A DNA stretch of 64,000 bases. Origin: Anisodus tanguticus (taxonomy: Eukaryota > Streptophyta > Magnoliopsida > Solanales > Solanaceae). Positions 1 to 11,128 of this stretch are shown piece after piece (position 1 is the first letter of the stretch; every line of letters starts with the position of its first letter). The notes beneath the pieces are model-generated. The model searched no databases, had not been told where the DNA came from, and saw nothing but the letters and a program-made list of their open reading frames with translations. A program made the position numbers and the translations under genes. The DNA lies in contig CM067543.1 in NCBI GenBank assembly GCA_034509755.1, positions 15,376,954-15,440,953 of the forward strand, given 5' to 3'.

Positions 1-2094
1 GCAATTGGGTGAGTTTTAGATCCACTTTAGCGAAAATGGAAGCTCTTAAGTTAAAGAAAGAAGACGTTTGACTCAAAGTTGACGTTTGGGTAAACGCTTC
101 ATTTTAGAAGTTTCGTCAATTCTGTTAGGTCCGAAATGTAATTTATGACTTAGTCACGTCATTGGTTCGGGTCCCGAGGGGTTCAGGTGAGATTTGAGTA
201 CCTAGGTGGAGATTTAAGTCATATAGAGAAAATTCCAACATTTTCGTGGATATATGTGTCTTAACGACCTTATATGGGTGTTTCATCGATTTGACCAGCT
301 TTGTAGCATAGTTTATAGTCAATTTACACTCTTGTTTGGTATTCATGGCTTTCCGAATGAGTTTCGGATCGTTGGTTGATAAATTAGTTAAAGTAAGAAT
401 TGGTGTTGACCTTGGTCAACATTGAGTCAAGACGATATTTTTTGGTGTTTCAAATATGTGAGTGGGTCCAGACCATGTTTTATGATCAAAATGCACATTT
501 AGTTTGTATCAGGGACGTTTCAAATGAGTTCCGAGGGTCGTTTCTGAGTTCGGGACACAACAAAAAAATTTGGTATGCATCTGTTGATGTTGCTCATCGT
601 GATTGCGTGGTGCAGACTGCGATCGCGAGCCTCAATCATATTGGTAAGTGCGGTCATGCCGCCTTGGTCTGCGATCATGAAGGTCCATTTTTTTGGGGTC
701 CCGCGATCGCATGATATGGTCTGCGATCGCGATTAAGTAGGTGGCTAGGAAGAATAAAAAAATCATTTCATGTTTCATTGATCATATTTCCATTTTGGGA
801 GCTTGGAAGCTCGGAATTGAGTGATTTCAAGGGAGTTCTTCATGTTTCTTTGTGGGGATAAGTTTTTAACTTTCATTTTATAATTCTACCTTCGATTATT
901 ATGGGTTTTATCATAGAATTCATGACTTGATCTTGAAAATTTGGGGTTTGCCATGAAAATGGATTTTTAAGTAAATTATCAAATTGAAGGTCGATTTATG
1001 TATGTATTTCTAAGATTTTCGAGATTCTTACTACCTAGACTATGGGTAACATTATTTTATACTTAAATTCTAATTTTGCCCTTGTGGGCTCAGGGTTACC
1101 TTTTTGAGTTCGTTTTTGGATGTCAAATTAAAGGATAGAAATATGGATACCATTGGGTTCGTATGATTTCGTAGAATAATATTTTGACCTTATAGAACCC
1201 AATTTTACTACTAAATGAGTATTTTGTCCCTCGAGGTTGGGAATGAGTTTTTGAACTAAATTTTCTACCCGAAATTCTTCTAAGACTATTATGGGTATCC
1301 TTCAAATCTGTGTTAATGTAAAATTAATAATTGTTAGAACTTGCTTACTCTGATAAAGTTTGGAATAATAAAGCTTGAGTTGGATAAATCGTGGCACCTG
1401 TTCATCCTTCCAGGTAGTTTACAGCTTATCTTCTGGTTAGACTTCGATTAGCGAAGCGTATGTATAGTTAGATATTGTTGGAGAAAGCATGTAAGCCTTC
1501 GAGTATGAAGTTGAGATGGATTACTTAGGTTGGATACTGTTGACTATTTGTGACTTGTTTCTTTTTTGGGATTGCTGGACTTGTACGTAGTTTCCATACC
1601 GTACTTGTGATATATTTGTCTGTCATTCATCTTAGTATTATCATGGATAGAGAAACAAACTTAACTTGATACTGATATTGTGATATGTGTCCATGTGTGG
1701 CGCAATTGGGATTTGATTATGATTTACACTTGAGATTGATACATACATATCATTCATACATATTATACATGAATCATTATTGTGAACTGTGATTTGACAT
1801 TAAAAATGGTAAGAGGGAAAGTGAAATACCAAAGGCTTCCTATTATAGTGTTTTCTACGTGCTTATTCCGTATGGCCTCTCTTGTATGTATAAGTATTAT
1901 TAGCGATGTGATCCAAAGGGAAAGTGTTCCGGATGTGTCATTGTATAGATTTAGAAATAAGGTCAGATTGGTAATTGTTTTACGAATGTTGTTATGTTTA
2001 TTCATCTCATGATTAGTGCTGAATTTGACATTCATACATGCATTCATCCTTATTTCCATGATACATTGACATTACATGTGATTGGCGTGATGGT
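1..2094 (+). repeat. Degenerate gypsy LTR-like repeat, copy A, left part
   Basis: Noncoding AT-rich sequence. Its first 700 bases align by eye with 15.70-16.30 kb (shared phrases such as 'attttagaagttt' and 'tttatgacttag'), so two copies of one dispersed family are present. A patch at 601-735 contains repeated GCGATCGC-like words; copy B has a matching patch of 'cacatttgcgag' words. The copy stops at the Tat/Ogre LTR at 2095 and seems to resume at 13839. Short ORFs here have no recognisable similarity. Assignment to a Ty3/gypsy LTR is inferred from resemblance to Solanaceae LTRs and from the gag-like scrap after copy B. Confidence 0.5.
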
Positions 2095-4540
2095 TGTGCG
2101 CTTCCGTTTTTCACCAACGGTCGTGACGCACGGGCGTTTTCCCTTGCGTTAGATTCAATGCTTGAGGAGTCGTCACCTAATTATTCTACGGTGAATTAGA
2201 GAACCTAAATGTTAACATAAATGCTGCAAAATGAATTCTGATTACTGGTCTGCGAAACTATGAGATTGCGGTTTTTTGAGAAATAAATTCCGACATAAAA
2301 TTCGAAAGAGTATGCATTGCATTTTTATGCAAATATATGTAAAACTGTTTTTTTTGAATAAAAGTATGCATTTATAAGGCATTGTTTATAAACATAAATG
2401 CAAATTTGATTCTGTAAAAAGTAGGCATTTGCATGGCATTATTTATAAAATACTTAGAAAGTTGATTTTTGGATAAAGTATGCATTTTCATGGCATTATA
2501 TATAAAATACATATTTTGCATTTGATAGTAAAGGAGGAAAGTAAATTATTTATAATGCAAGGAAGTGATTTTTATGAAAGTCATTTTAAGTTGCAAATCG
2601 GAAAAAGACAAACTTATTTGTATGATTAATAAAGCGAATAAAAGATGACCAAGCCTAAAAATAAATAAACTAGCGACGGATTTCCAATTTTAAGACTAAC
2701 CAAGCCTAAAAAGAAATAGTGCCGAATTTCCGATTTTAAGACTAACCAAGACATAACTAGCGCAGAATTTCTGATTTTAAGACTAACCAAGCCTAAAAAT
2801 AAATAAACCAGCGATGAGTTTCCAATTTTAAACTATCCTATTAATCTATCCGTTCAAGGCCTAATTATTCTAAGCATTCTAATAATCATACAAAAAATCA
2901 ATAATTATTACAACCCAAAAAATAAAAAAAGGACGGTATTAAAAGAATTAAAAAGCAGCGACTAAGGCGGATGTCGATATCACCCCGCTCTATTTATTTA
3001 GAAGTCCCGAGGCAAGAGATATGCAATGGATATGAATGCGGGTCTTCGTTTGGAAATAGCCATGATAAGTCTCATAACGAGACTCTTCGTTGCTCACGAT
3101 GCATTTCATGTAAATAAAAGAAAAGAAAAGGATTAGTAGGATTTAAAAATACATATACATAACAAAAATGTGAATAAATGATTCATGAAAAAGTAATATG
3201 TTGTTGGAACTCAAGATGTAGGCAGGTGCAAAAGAATATAGAGCAGGCCTAAAATGATAATTATCAAACTTAAAAGAATAGACCAGTCCAGCTACATAAT
3301 AGGGCTCAATTCAACACATATGCACATATATACACTTAGACATACATAAGAGCTGATATACATATAATATTTCTAATATACATGGTATATCCGAAAGTAT
3401 ACAATAAAATATACAACTTAGATATACATATGAATGTATATCCATGTCTGTATATTTCGTATACCTTTGAGACATGCCGTTTTCAAATTTAGCAAATTGA
3501 GGCCTTCTCCAGTCAGCGAACCGAAGCGTGTTTCGAATTGTCGAATCCGCTTCGAGAAGTTGTTTCGGAATACTGATTTTTTGTCGATTTTGGAATGCTG
3601 ATTTTCAGGTTTCGGAATGCTGGTTTTGGACTTTGGGTCCGATTTCGGAGATCGATTTTCACGTACGAATGCTTTCCTTTTCAGACAAAAACATACCTCA
3701 AAAACCAGCCCTCGATTTCTTATTTTTGGACCCAAAAAAATGACCTTTTTTGTTTGTATTTTCGGACCCCCCTCAAATGAAGAACAAAGGGGAGGGGGGA
3801 GGGGGTTTATAGATGGATTATCCCCCATAACGTTCGAGTTTTGAAATAAAATAGAGGGAAAAAGGCTGATTTTGGAATGGATTTGGGGCGGATTTTGGTG
3901 AATAGGGTATAAGTTGGTGTCGGATGGTGTCAGGGGTTGGTGACCGGCTTGACAGAAGGGGTTGGTAGGTCGGTGATGGGTTTTTTCGGGGGTGTGGGGT
4001 CGCGGCCGAAAGGGTGTGTTTGATTGAGAGAGAAATAGGTGTGATTGGTTTGTTAGGTTTAGGATCTGTTTTAGGTAAAGGAAATAAGGGGTGTGGGTTT
4101 GGGCTTGGACAAAAATAAAAAGGGGTTTTGGGATGGGGTGTGGACGGTTGGGCTTGGAGTTTTGGGCCGAAAGGGGTTGATTTTTGTGGGTTGGGTAGAA
4201 TATTTTAGGTGAGGGGAAAAATGGGTAATGAGTTATGGGTTTAAAATATAAAAGGGTTTTAAAATGCTTTGAAGAAAATATGTAATTTAAATAAAATATA
4301 ATGATGTGATAAAAAATAAAAACATAATATTTTCAAAATGCTTAATGCTTAATATGAAAATGCGATGTCATTTTGCGAAAATAAAATAACCCCGAATATT
4401 AGGGTAAAAATTATGATTATGATATTAAAAGCGAATAATAATAAAAAATGTGAATAATAATTAAAAATGTTATGAGGTGTTAAAATATTTAAATTTGCAA
4501 ATAAATATCGGAAAAGATAAGACAAAATTGCGTGTCAATA
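2095..4540 (-). repeat. 3' LTR of the Tat/Ogre element
   Basis: On the plus strand it begins tgtgcgcttccg and ends gcgtgtcaata; the expected terminal CA reads TA, one transition. It matches the right LTR from 11129 onward, but lacks about 215 bp present there (11294-11508), the loss lying between short 'gatt' repeats, and lacks about 190 bp near 12810-13020. It also holds extra copies of a 55-60 bp unit (about 2648-2832) containing 'gactaaccaagcctaaaa'. Short ORFs inside it are not genes. Confidence 0.85.
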
Positions 4541-4555
4541 GATGCCCCTCTTTGG
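4541..4555 (-). other. Polypurine tract of the Tat/Ogre element
   Basis: The plus strand reads gatgcccctctttgg, so the element strand is ccaaagaggggcatc directly next to the 3' LTR. This is the position and composition expected of the plus-strand primer of reverse transcription. Confidence 0.75.
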
Positions 4556-4799
4556 CCGGAGACGATGAAAGAGTTTTCGGACAAAGACGTTGACCGATTA
4601 GCCAATTTTGTCCAAATCATCGGGACTTGAATGAAGATCAGGATACACGGGTAAGAGATAGAATTGCGATATCGGTAAATTGAGAAGCGAAGTTAGAGCG
4701 GAGTTATGATGACACTGGTTGCAGGTGTGACAAAATATTGGGAAAGAGCAGAACGACGTTCGAAGTAGGCCGTTGACCTTTGTTGGGAAATCCAGCTCT

Positions 4800-6150
4800 C
4801 CAACAAAATGTCTCAGTTCGCTGTAAGAGGTAGTTCCATGTTGTGCTGAACCTCCTGCCGATCCAAACACCTGTGGACTAGAGTTAAGATAAAAGTTAGT
4901 GCGTAACTGCTGAAATATAATGGGTAAATGAGAATACATCCCTGTGAATTGAAATGTCGTCCTTGCACAGACGAAATGTGATGCGACGTCCTTGCACAGA
5001 CGTGATGAATGACGTCCTTATCATCGGTTTGCTGTAAGGGATAGTTCCATGTTGTGTTGAATCTCCTGCCGATTCAAAATCCTGTAGACTAGAGCTAAGA
5101 TAAAACATTAGTGCATAACTGATTAATGGGTAAATGAGAATACAACCCCGTGAATTGAAATGTCGTCTTTGCACAGATGAAATATGATGCGACATCCTTG
5201 CACAGACGTGATGAATGACGTCCTTGTCATCGATTTGCTATAAGACATAGTTCCACGTTGTGCTGAATCTCCTGCCGATTCAAACTCCTGTGGACTAGAG
5301 CAAATATAAAACATTAGTGTGTAACTGCTGAAATATAATGGGTAAATGAGAATACATCCCTCTGAATTGAAATGTCATTCTTGCACAAACAAAGTGTGAT
5401 GCGACGTCCTTACACAAAGTGATGAATGACGTCCTTGTCATCGATTTGCTGTAACAGATAGTTCCACGTTGTGCTGAATCTCCTGCCGATTCAAACTCTT
5501 GTGGACTAGAGCTAAGATAAAACATTAGTGCGTAATTGCTGAAATATAATGGGTAAATGAGAATACATCCATGTGAATTGAAATGTCATCCTTGCATAAA
5601 TGAAATATGGTGCGATGTCCTTGTACAGACGTAATGCAATGACGTCCTTGTCATCTGTTTTCTATAAGAGATAGTTCCACATTATGCTGAATCTCCTGCC
5701 GATTAAAACTCCTGCGGACTAGAGCTAAGATAAAATATTAGTGCGTAACTGCTGAAATATAATGGGTAAATGAGAATACATCCCTGCGAATTGAAATGCC
5801 GTCCTTGCACAGATGAAATGTGGTGCGACGTCCTTATACAGCCTAATGCAATGATGTCCTTGTCGTCAGTTTGCTGTAAGAGATAGTTCCATGTTGTGCT
5901 GAATCTCCTGCGGACTAGAGCTAAAATAAAAAATTAGTGCATAACTGCTGAAATACAATGGGTAAATGAGAATACGTCCCTGTGAATTGCAATGTCGTCC
6001 TTGCATAGATGAAATGTGATGCGACATCCTTGCACATACGTGATGAATAACGTCCTTGTCATTGGTTTGCTGTAAGAGATAATGTCACGTTATGGTGAAG
6101 CTCCTTCCTGTTCAAACTCTTGCGGACATCCTTGCATAGACATAATGTTG
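4800..6150. repeat. Tandem array of about seven 195-213 bp units
   Basis: The phrase 'agttccatgttgtgctga' or a close variant recurs at 4832, 5043, 5249, 5460, 5673, 5885 and, degraded, near 6080, giving spacings of 211, 206, 211, 213, 212 and about 195. Each unit also contains internal sub-repeats of 'gacgtccttgcacagacg'. The array lies between the integrase remnant and the 3' LTR, where Tat/Ogre elements are known to carry variable tandem repeats. The small minus-strand ORFs at 4598-5525 are the array read in an open frame and show no protein similarity. Confidence 0.9.
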
Positions 6151-7012
6151 TTGGGACCCTGTAGGTCAAGATAATGTCTTTATATAGACGCAAAACCAGA
6201 ACGTGATCCTTGTGGTGAGCTGCGATGCAGAAATTCTTTGCGAAATTGAACATAAATATTGCGGCTTCCCTGCCTCTTTCAACCTGAAGAACCTGTACTC
6301 AAAGAAAATTTATGAGTTTGGGGGAGGGGCGGTTGATTCTCGTTGACTTTGTAGCTTTGGCTATTGATACTTGTGCGTCATGCTGGTTCAGACCTGTAGC
6401 CCCTGTCTGGTTTCCAGTCATGGCTAGTTGTTAATGAAAATAATTTGTTGAAAATAAGAAAGTATGCGTATTAATAAAAATTTCTATCGAATTCTCGAAT
6501 AGTGACATGTAGTGAAACAAAGCAAACGCCTTATCCAAAATCCTTCTTCTGGCTAAAGACTTAGCTCGCCAATATTTTTCATGTCTATCGGCGTGTTCTT
6601 GCAGTGAACCCTTAAAATTTGCCCCAGTTTCTAGTATGTGAGGATGATGAACTTTCTACTGAACAAAACTGAGTCTTGCGTAGGTTGCTTTCCTGTCCTA
6701 TCAAGGCGATCAGCTGGGCGTACTTTGTTACATGCAAGATAAGGGAGAAAAATTTCTAATGGTGTGACCGAGGCCGATATAGGCCGCGTACGTATCCCGC
6801 CGAGGGAATCAGGTCATAACGTAGTTCATGTAAGCAAAAAGGGGAATTGTAAGAGTTTTCTAAAAGTGGGACCGAATCCGATGTGGGCCGCCTACATATC
6901 CCGCCGAGGGAATCAGGTTTTAAAGAGACGGAACCCGACATGGGTTCTTTGCGTATCCTACCAAGGGAGAGCAACTTTTACAACATAGAAAATGCGTTAC
7001 ATGGAAAAATTT
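6150..7012 (-). repeat. Tat/Ogre 3' untranslated region with repeated cgtatcccgccgag motifs
   Basis: No gene is visible. Between about 6765 and 6975 three imperfect copies of a phrase occur, each with 'gggccgcctacatatcccgc'-type wording followed by 'gagggaatcaggt'. I associate this phrase with noncoding parts of plant Tat/Ogre elements. The remainder (6150-6760) has no repeat or coding feature I can name. Confidence 0.5.
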
Positions 7013-7460
7013 CTAGATGTAGTGTCTTTTCACCGCATCTGCGTTGATTGCTTTTGGCCATACTTCGCCGTCCATTTCAGCTAGGATTAATTTTCCTTTA
7101 GCTTCATCTTGGTGTGGGAATATGCGCTTTAACACCCACTGCCCCAGTTTAAAAATCCTTGGTTTCACTTTCTTGTTGAAAGCTTTGACCATTTTGTTCT
7201 GGTAAAGTTGCCCGTGACAAACTGCGTTCAATCGCTTTTCATCAATCAACATCAATTGCTCGTACCGATTCTGCATCCACTTAGTTTCGCTCAACTCGGC
7301 TTCTTGGATAATTCTCAAGGATGGTATTTCTACCTCTGCTGGTAACACAACTTCTGTCCCATAGACCAAAAGATATAGCGTTGCCCCAATAGAAGTCCTG
7401 ATTGTAGTGCGATAGCCCAAAAATGCAAAGGCAAATGCTCATGCCAGTTCTTGTAATTTT
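7013..7460 (-). pseudogene. Integrase C-terminus (Tat/Ogre), fragment
   Basis: The last ~145 codons of a Ty3/gypsy polyprotein. The open part (7420-7013) contains GYRTTIRTS, GATLYLLVYGTE, LPAEVEIPSLRII and the tail KINADAVKRHYI-like, all typical of the end of Tat/Ogre integrase (end of the catalytic core plus the C-terminal domain that follows). Upstream, at about 7460-7421, the frame continues as AFAFAFLGYRTT but contains a TGA. The normally conserved stretch between 'KLGQWVLK' and 'LILAEMDG' is shorter than usual, suggesting an internal loss. No zinc finger or DDE catalytic residues remain. Nothing recognisable lies at 7470-7690, so the deletion of RT to mid-integrase ends here. Confidence 0.85.
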
Positions 7461-7691
7461 GTCGTTTGGACCTTGTTCGCATGTTTCATTAATGTCACAT
7501 TCACATTATCGGCAGATTTATTAGTTTGCATGAAAATAATTTTTTTAAATAAAATGAATTTTGAAATAGCAAAAGCAATGCAGATTTGTCATTTAAGCTT
7601 TCAAAAGGTGGAGGCAAAACACATTAAATGCATAAATGCGATTCAGGCCTCAATCTGAATCGCATTATTTCGTTAAGTACAAATGCAATTT

Positions 7692-8249
7692 CTACCAAGC
7701 TTCCCGGAGAAGCAGGGCAGGGGCACATGTCAAATTTTCCAAGACATTTCCCTGCTCTGCATCCCAAATGGTTGGGTCTTCAGCGGAATCATCCAGAATT
7801 ACATTACATTCTGCTTCTTCTTCAGCAATGAAAAGACTTTTGAGTCCCCCCATGAGGTTGGCTGCATCGTCCTCCTTTGATTCCTGAGCGGCGCATGTTT
7901 TGACAAATGACTGACTCAGAGGTGGAACATGCTTTGGCAAGGAAGCATCTCTCTTCCATCGGAGATTGGTTGATAAGACTTCTTCAGGAAAAGACGGCGT
8001 CATGATCCGCGGCTTTGGAGGAAGTATTTCTACTTCAAATAGTTCCCTCACTTGGGCTGTAATTATAGGGGTGATAAAGGCCAATGATTCAACCATTTCC
8101 TCTCTATGGACTGACACAATAGTCCCTTCCAAATTGTTTTCTTCATCAACAGTAATCATGTTCACATTGGCATGGTCATCATTTGGTAAAGGGTCATTGC
8201 TTACATTAGGATGAGTTCCTTTCAGTTGGATAACCCCTTCTTTAATCAA
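7692..8249 (-). pseudogene. Gag-protease linker of the Tat/Ogre element, fragment
   Basis: A 185-codon open segment with acidic, low-complexity composition and no catalytic motif. It contains 'MITVDEENN', 'VREMVES'-like wording and a Pro-rich 'EILPPKPRI'. Segments of this kind lie between gag and the aspartic protease in Tat/Ogre polyproteins. No DTG/DSG protease triad is present, so the reading frame ends before protease. The plus-strand ORFs over the same bases are antisense shadows. Function is not known. Confidence 0.6.
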
Positions 8250-8413
8250 TGCCTCGATTTGTCTCTAAGGGCATAGCAATTTCAAGTGTCGTGTCTAGGG
8301 ATTCCAGAGTGGTATGCACAATGCTTAGTCTCATCATGCCATTTGGAAATAGGACTGGGGACATTTCCTGGGATGGTTTGGAGTATTCCTGCGGTTCTCA
8401 GTATTTCATACAA

Positions 8414-8833
8414 CTAGGCTTGAGGTTCATCTAAATGTGTATACGTTTTGATTGGCTTTCTTTCGTTATTTGTGCGGGGTCTGGGTGCGTTTGGTGGATG
8501 GACTCGTGGCTGAGGTAAGTATGCGGGCTGATATTGTGGGGGATTCGGATAGGCAGGCGCTCGCGGTAGGATATATATTGGCTGGGTATGGTAGACAGAG
8601 TAGGGAGCAGGTGAGTGTTGATAATAAGGTTGAGGGCTTTGGGCATTTAGGCTATAATAGGAAAGCTGAGGACTTTGGGCGTTTTGGTTGTAGTAGGAAA
8701 GATGAGGACTTTGGGTGTTTTGGTTGTTGTATGAAAGCTGAGGACTTTGGGTGTTTTGGTTGTAGTAGGGAGGCTGGCATGATGGGATTTGGTAGGTTGA
8801 TATTTGGTTTGACCTATGTTTCTGGACCATCAT
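8414..8833 (-). pseudogene. Tyr/Gln/Pro-rich gag linker with 12-residue repeats (Tat/Ogre)
   Basis: Low-complexity polypeptide (139 codons) dominated by Tyr, Asn, Gln, Ser and Pro. Its N-terminal half has a 12-residue unit reading like YYNQNAQSPQLS about four times, encoded by the 36-bp minisatellite listed separately; its C-terminal half is Pro/Tyr-rich (YPNPPQYQPAYLPQ). It follows the gag core directly, as such linkers do in Tat/Ogre polyproteins. It is probably disordered. No enzymatic motif is seen. Confidence 0.65.
8629..8772 (-). repeat. Coding minisatellite, 4 x 36 bp
   Basis: Units start at 8629, 8665, 8701 and 8737, each beginning g(c/a/t)tgagg(a/g)ctttggg. The period of exactly 36 bp keeps the reading frame and adds 12 residues per unit to the gag linker. 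Confidence 0.9.
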
Positions 8834-10183
8834 GACAGAGACACTCCGTCCCTCTTCCTCTTTGTTGCTCCCCCAAATGTGTCCGACTGAATTGCCTCAC
8901 TCGTTGTTTGCAATGCTACCAAATTTGTATTTTTTCCAGTTTTGATACCCTCTTCTATGAAATCCCCAATCCTTAGAACTTCAGAGAAACTCCGTCTTAT
9001 GATGCTTATCATTCTTTCATAGTATGTTGCATCTTTCAAAGATTGTACAAAGAGAGTGGACATCTCACTTTCCGCTATCGGGGGTTGAACTTTTGCTGCT
9101 TCTGCCCTCCACTTCATGGCGTATTCTCTGAAGGTCTCTTTTGATTTCTTTTCAAACTTCATCAGATAAAATCTATCCAAGACTGTTTCAGTGTAAACTT
9201 AAATCTGTCCTCGAAATCTTGTTCCATCGTGCCCCAATTACGCAATTTTCGCGGGTCTTAGCTCGTGTACTAGTCGAGTGCTTCCCCTGTCAAACTCCTT
9301 ACGAGTAACTTCATTATGATGGTCTGGTCTTTACCTACCCCAACCAATTTGTCACAGTACGATCTTAAATGAGTGTGAGGATTTCCCTTCCCATCAAACA
9401 AGTCAAATTTTTGCACCTTATATCCGACAGGCAATTTAACGTCGGGATGCATGCAAAGATCTTCGTACTCGAGTCTTTCATGCCCCTTTCTCATTTGGAT
9501 GTTCTTGAATTCTTCTTTTAGGCTATGAATTTCTCTCGCCACACTTTTATCGGTTCTGATCCTTACTTGCCTTTCCATCTCTTTATACTGGCCAATTTCC
9601 TGATGAGGCATGTTTGGTATGGTGGTAGTCAAAGGTTGGGCTTCCATTACATATACTGGTGGCACATACTTCTTGTTATGGTTAGCGATGTGTGATATTG
9701 GTATTTGTTGGGTTGCCTGGTAATTTTGCGCGGGAGGGATATTTTGGACGAGTGGGGTAATTTAGGTAAGTGGAGCTTGAGGTGCATATAGAGTTGTGAA
9801 GGATGCTGGATCATTTTGTAGCGGGATTTGTTGTGGACTGGCTTGTGGGTTGATATGATGTGGGTTAGTGTGTTGCGGATTGATTTTGCTTAGTGGGGAA
9901 TTTTCGGGAAGGTTTTGGGGAAATGGCGGTTCATGAGATGAAAAGGTTTACGGTGCAGTTGCATTCGTCCCTTGTCAGGGAGTGGAGTATTGAGGCTAAT
10001 GGACATGTTGGTGAAATTTTGGAGCCGCTCAATATCAGTCTGCATGGTTGCCACCTGTTGCAACAGTTGGGCGATGTATTCTTCCTGGACGGTAGTATTT
10101 CTCCTTTCTGAAGCTTTTGGTTCATCTCTCGGAAGAGCGATAAGTCCCAGGCCAGTCTGTTCGGATGTACCTGAATCAATCAT
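8830..10183 (-). pseudogene. Gag of the Tat/Ogre element, broken
   Basis: Capsid-like gag in three open pieces. 10183-9890 is the N-terminus (MIDSGTSEQ..., a coiled-coil-like LLQQVATMQTDIERLQN). 9665-9270 carries VREIHSLKEEF-like helices, then DVKLPVGYKVQKFDLFDGKG and a helix ending LLVRSLTGEAL, which is the start of the Retrotrans_gag fold. 9180-8830 carries the rest: LMKFEKKSKETFREYAMKWR, then the helix 'FVQSLKDATYYERM'. Stops at about 9890-9666 and 9269-9181 interrupt the frame; the GDPH/W-type join between pieces two and three is damaged. Gag would form the cytoplasmic particle. It now encodes only fragments. No zinc knuckle is visible, as is usual for this lineage. Confidence 0.85.
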
Positions 10184-11108
10184 TTTGCTGGATGATCGTG
10201 CCTTTGATCTCGTGAAGTAGGGGTGTTCCGCTAGTTTTAGTCAACGCAAATCAACCTTTGGGGAAAATAAATTAGGCAAAATAAACCTTCTAAAAAAATG
10301 AAGAAAACCAAGTTAGTATAAGGTGAGTAATTGTTGCTTCAAATAATATGCACAGAGTGAAAGCAGCAAAAATAGCAAGCAAATTGTATGGAAATTAAAT
10401 GCGCGTCCTAACATGCATGGGGGCTCTCTTATGCCAGAGGTGGGTCTAAACGCCAAATAAGCGAGATTATATAGATTGATCCAAGCCACTAATGTGAAAT
10501 GCTTTCCATTGGAAATAAATGCTGTATACCTTTTCCAATTCTGGCATGTCATGATTAGACTTGGGTCCGTCTATCATTATTAGGCTACACATAATATGTT
10601 GATTGGTCATTGGGTTGTGAGACCCGTCGATAATTGGTGGATTTCTTAATTGTGGAGTCAATATTAAGGACCGACCCACCTAAGATGTATGCATGCATGA
10701 CTGAAGATAAAGGGTGGTATAGCTCTATCCTAAATTTTCTAAGATTTGACTAGCTAGACTCAAGGTTCACGAGCGGACTGCTCGAGTAAGAAATCTATGC
10801 GGCCACCGAATGGCCCGGACACTCCGCGCATACGCCAACTCTCTTAAAATTATGAAATTTGAAAGAAATTTTTTGCGGGTGCGCGAAACACACCTCGCGT
10901 GTATGTGTGATAATGTCAATTTTTCGAAGTGAAGAAAATATGAGTGGAATGCCAATTTAAGAAAAACAGTAAAAGAAAGTAGCAATTAAAACAGTTACAC
11001 ATACAAAATTTCATAAGGAAATAATTCAAAGCACTAAATCAAATAAGGAGCAAAATAAAGCGCAATAATAGTTAATCCGGGTTTGCTATGGTTAAGAACC
11101 TGAAAATT
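10184..11108 (-). other. Leader between gag and 5' LTR of the Tat/Ogre element
   Basis: About 0.9 kb of untranslated leader. It contains short ORFs only (for example 10552-10313 and 10985-10767), with no similarity I recognise. A composition change near 10690-10960 (more GC, words such as 'gcacgagcggactgctcg') sets part of it apart, but I cannot assign it. Confidence 0.5.
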
Positions 11109-11125
11109 CCCAAGCGGAGTCGCCA
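11109..11125 (-). other. Primer binding site, tRNA-Arg type
   Basis: The element strand reads TGGCGACTCCGCTTGGG, starting three bases inside the 5' LTR edge. It closely matches the complement of the plant tRNA-Arg 3' end (GGAGTCGCCA), the primer type reported for Ogre/Tat elements. Confidence 0.8.
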
Positions 11126-11128
11126 TGC

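Noticed and set aside
601..735. GCGATCGC-rich patch considered as a CpG island promoter or regulatory site.
   Set aside because: A comparable patch of alternating words occurs in copy B at the same relative place, so it is part of the dispersed LTR-like repeat.
4598..5525. A series of minus-strand ORFs with similar proteins (ESAGDSAQRGT repeated), at first like a gene family.
   Set aside because: They are the 211-bp tandem array read in an open frame; there is no start context, domain or conservation beyond the repeat itself.
4800..6150. Regular repeats considered as a CRISPR-like array.
   Set aside because: The units are about 211 bp and contiguous, with no constant-repeat/variable-spacer structure, and the DNA is plant nuclear.
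8452..8835. Plus-strand ORF of 127 codons with FGCFGCSRK-type repeats.
   Set aside because: Antisense of the gag minisatellite; the periodicity comes from the opposite strand's coding repeat.
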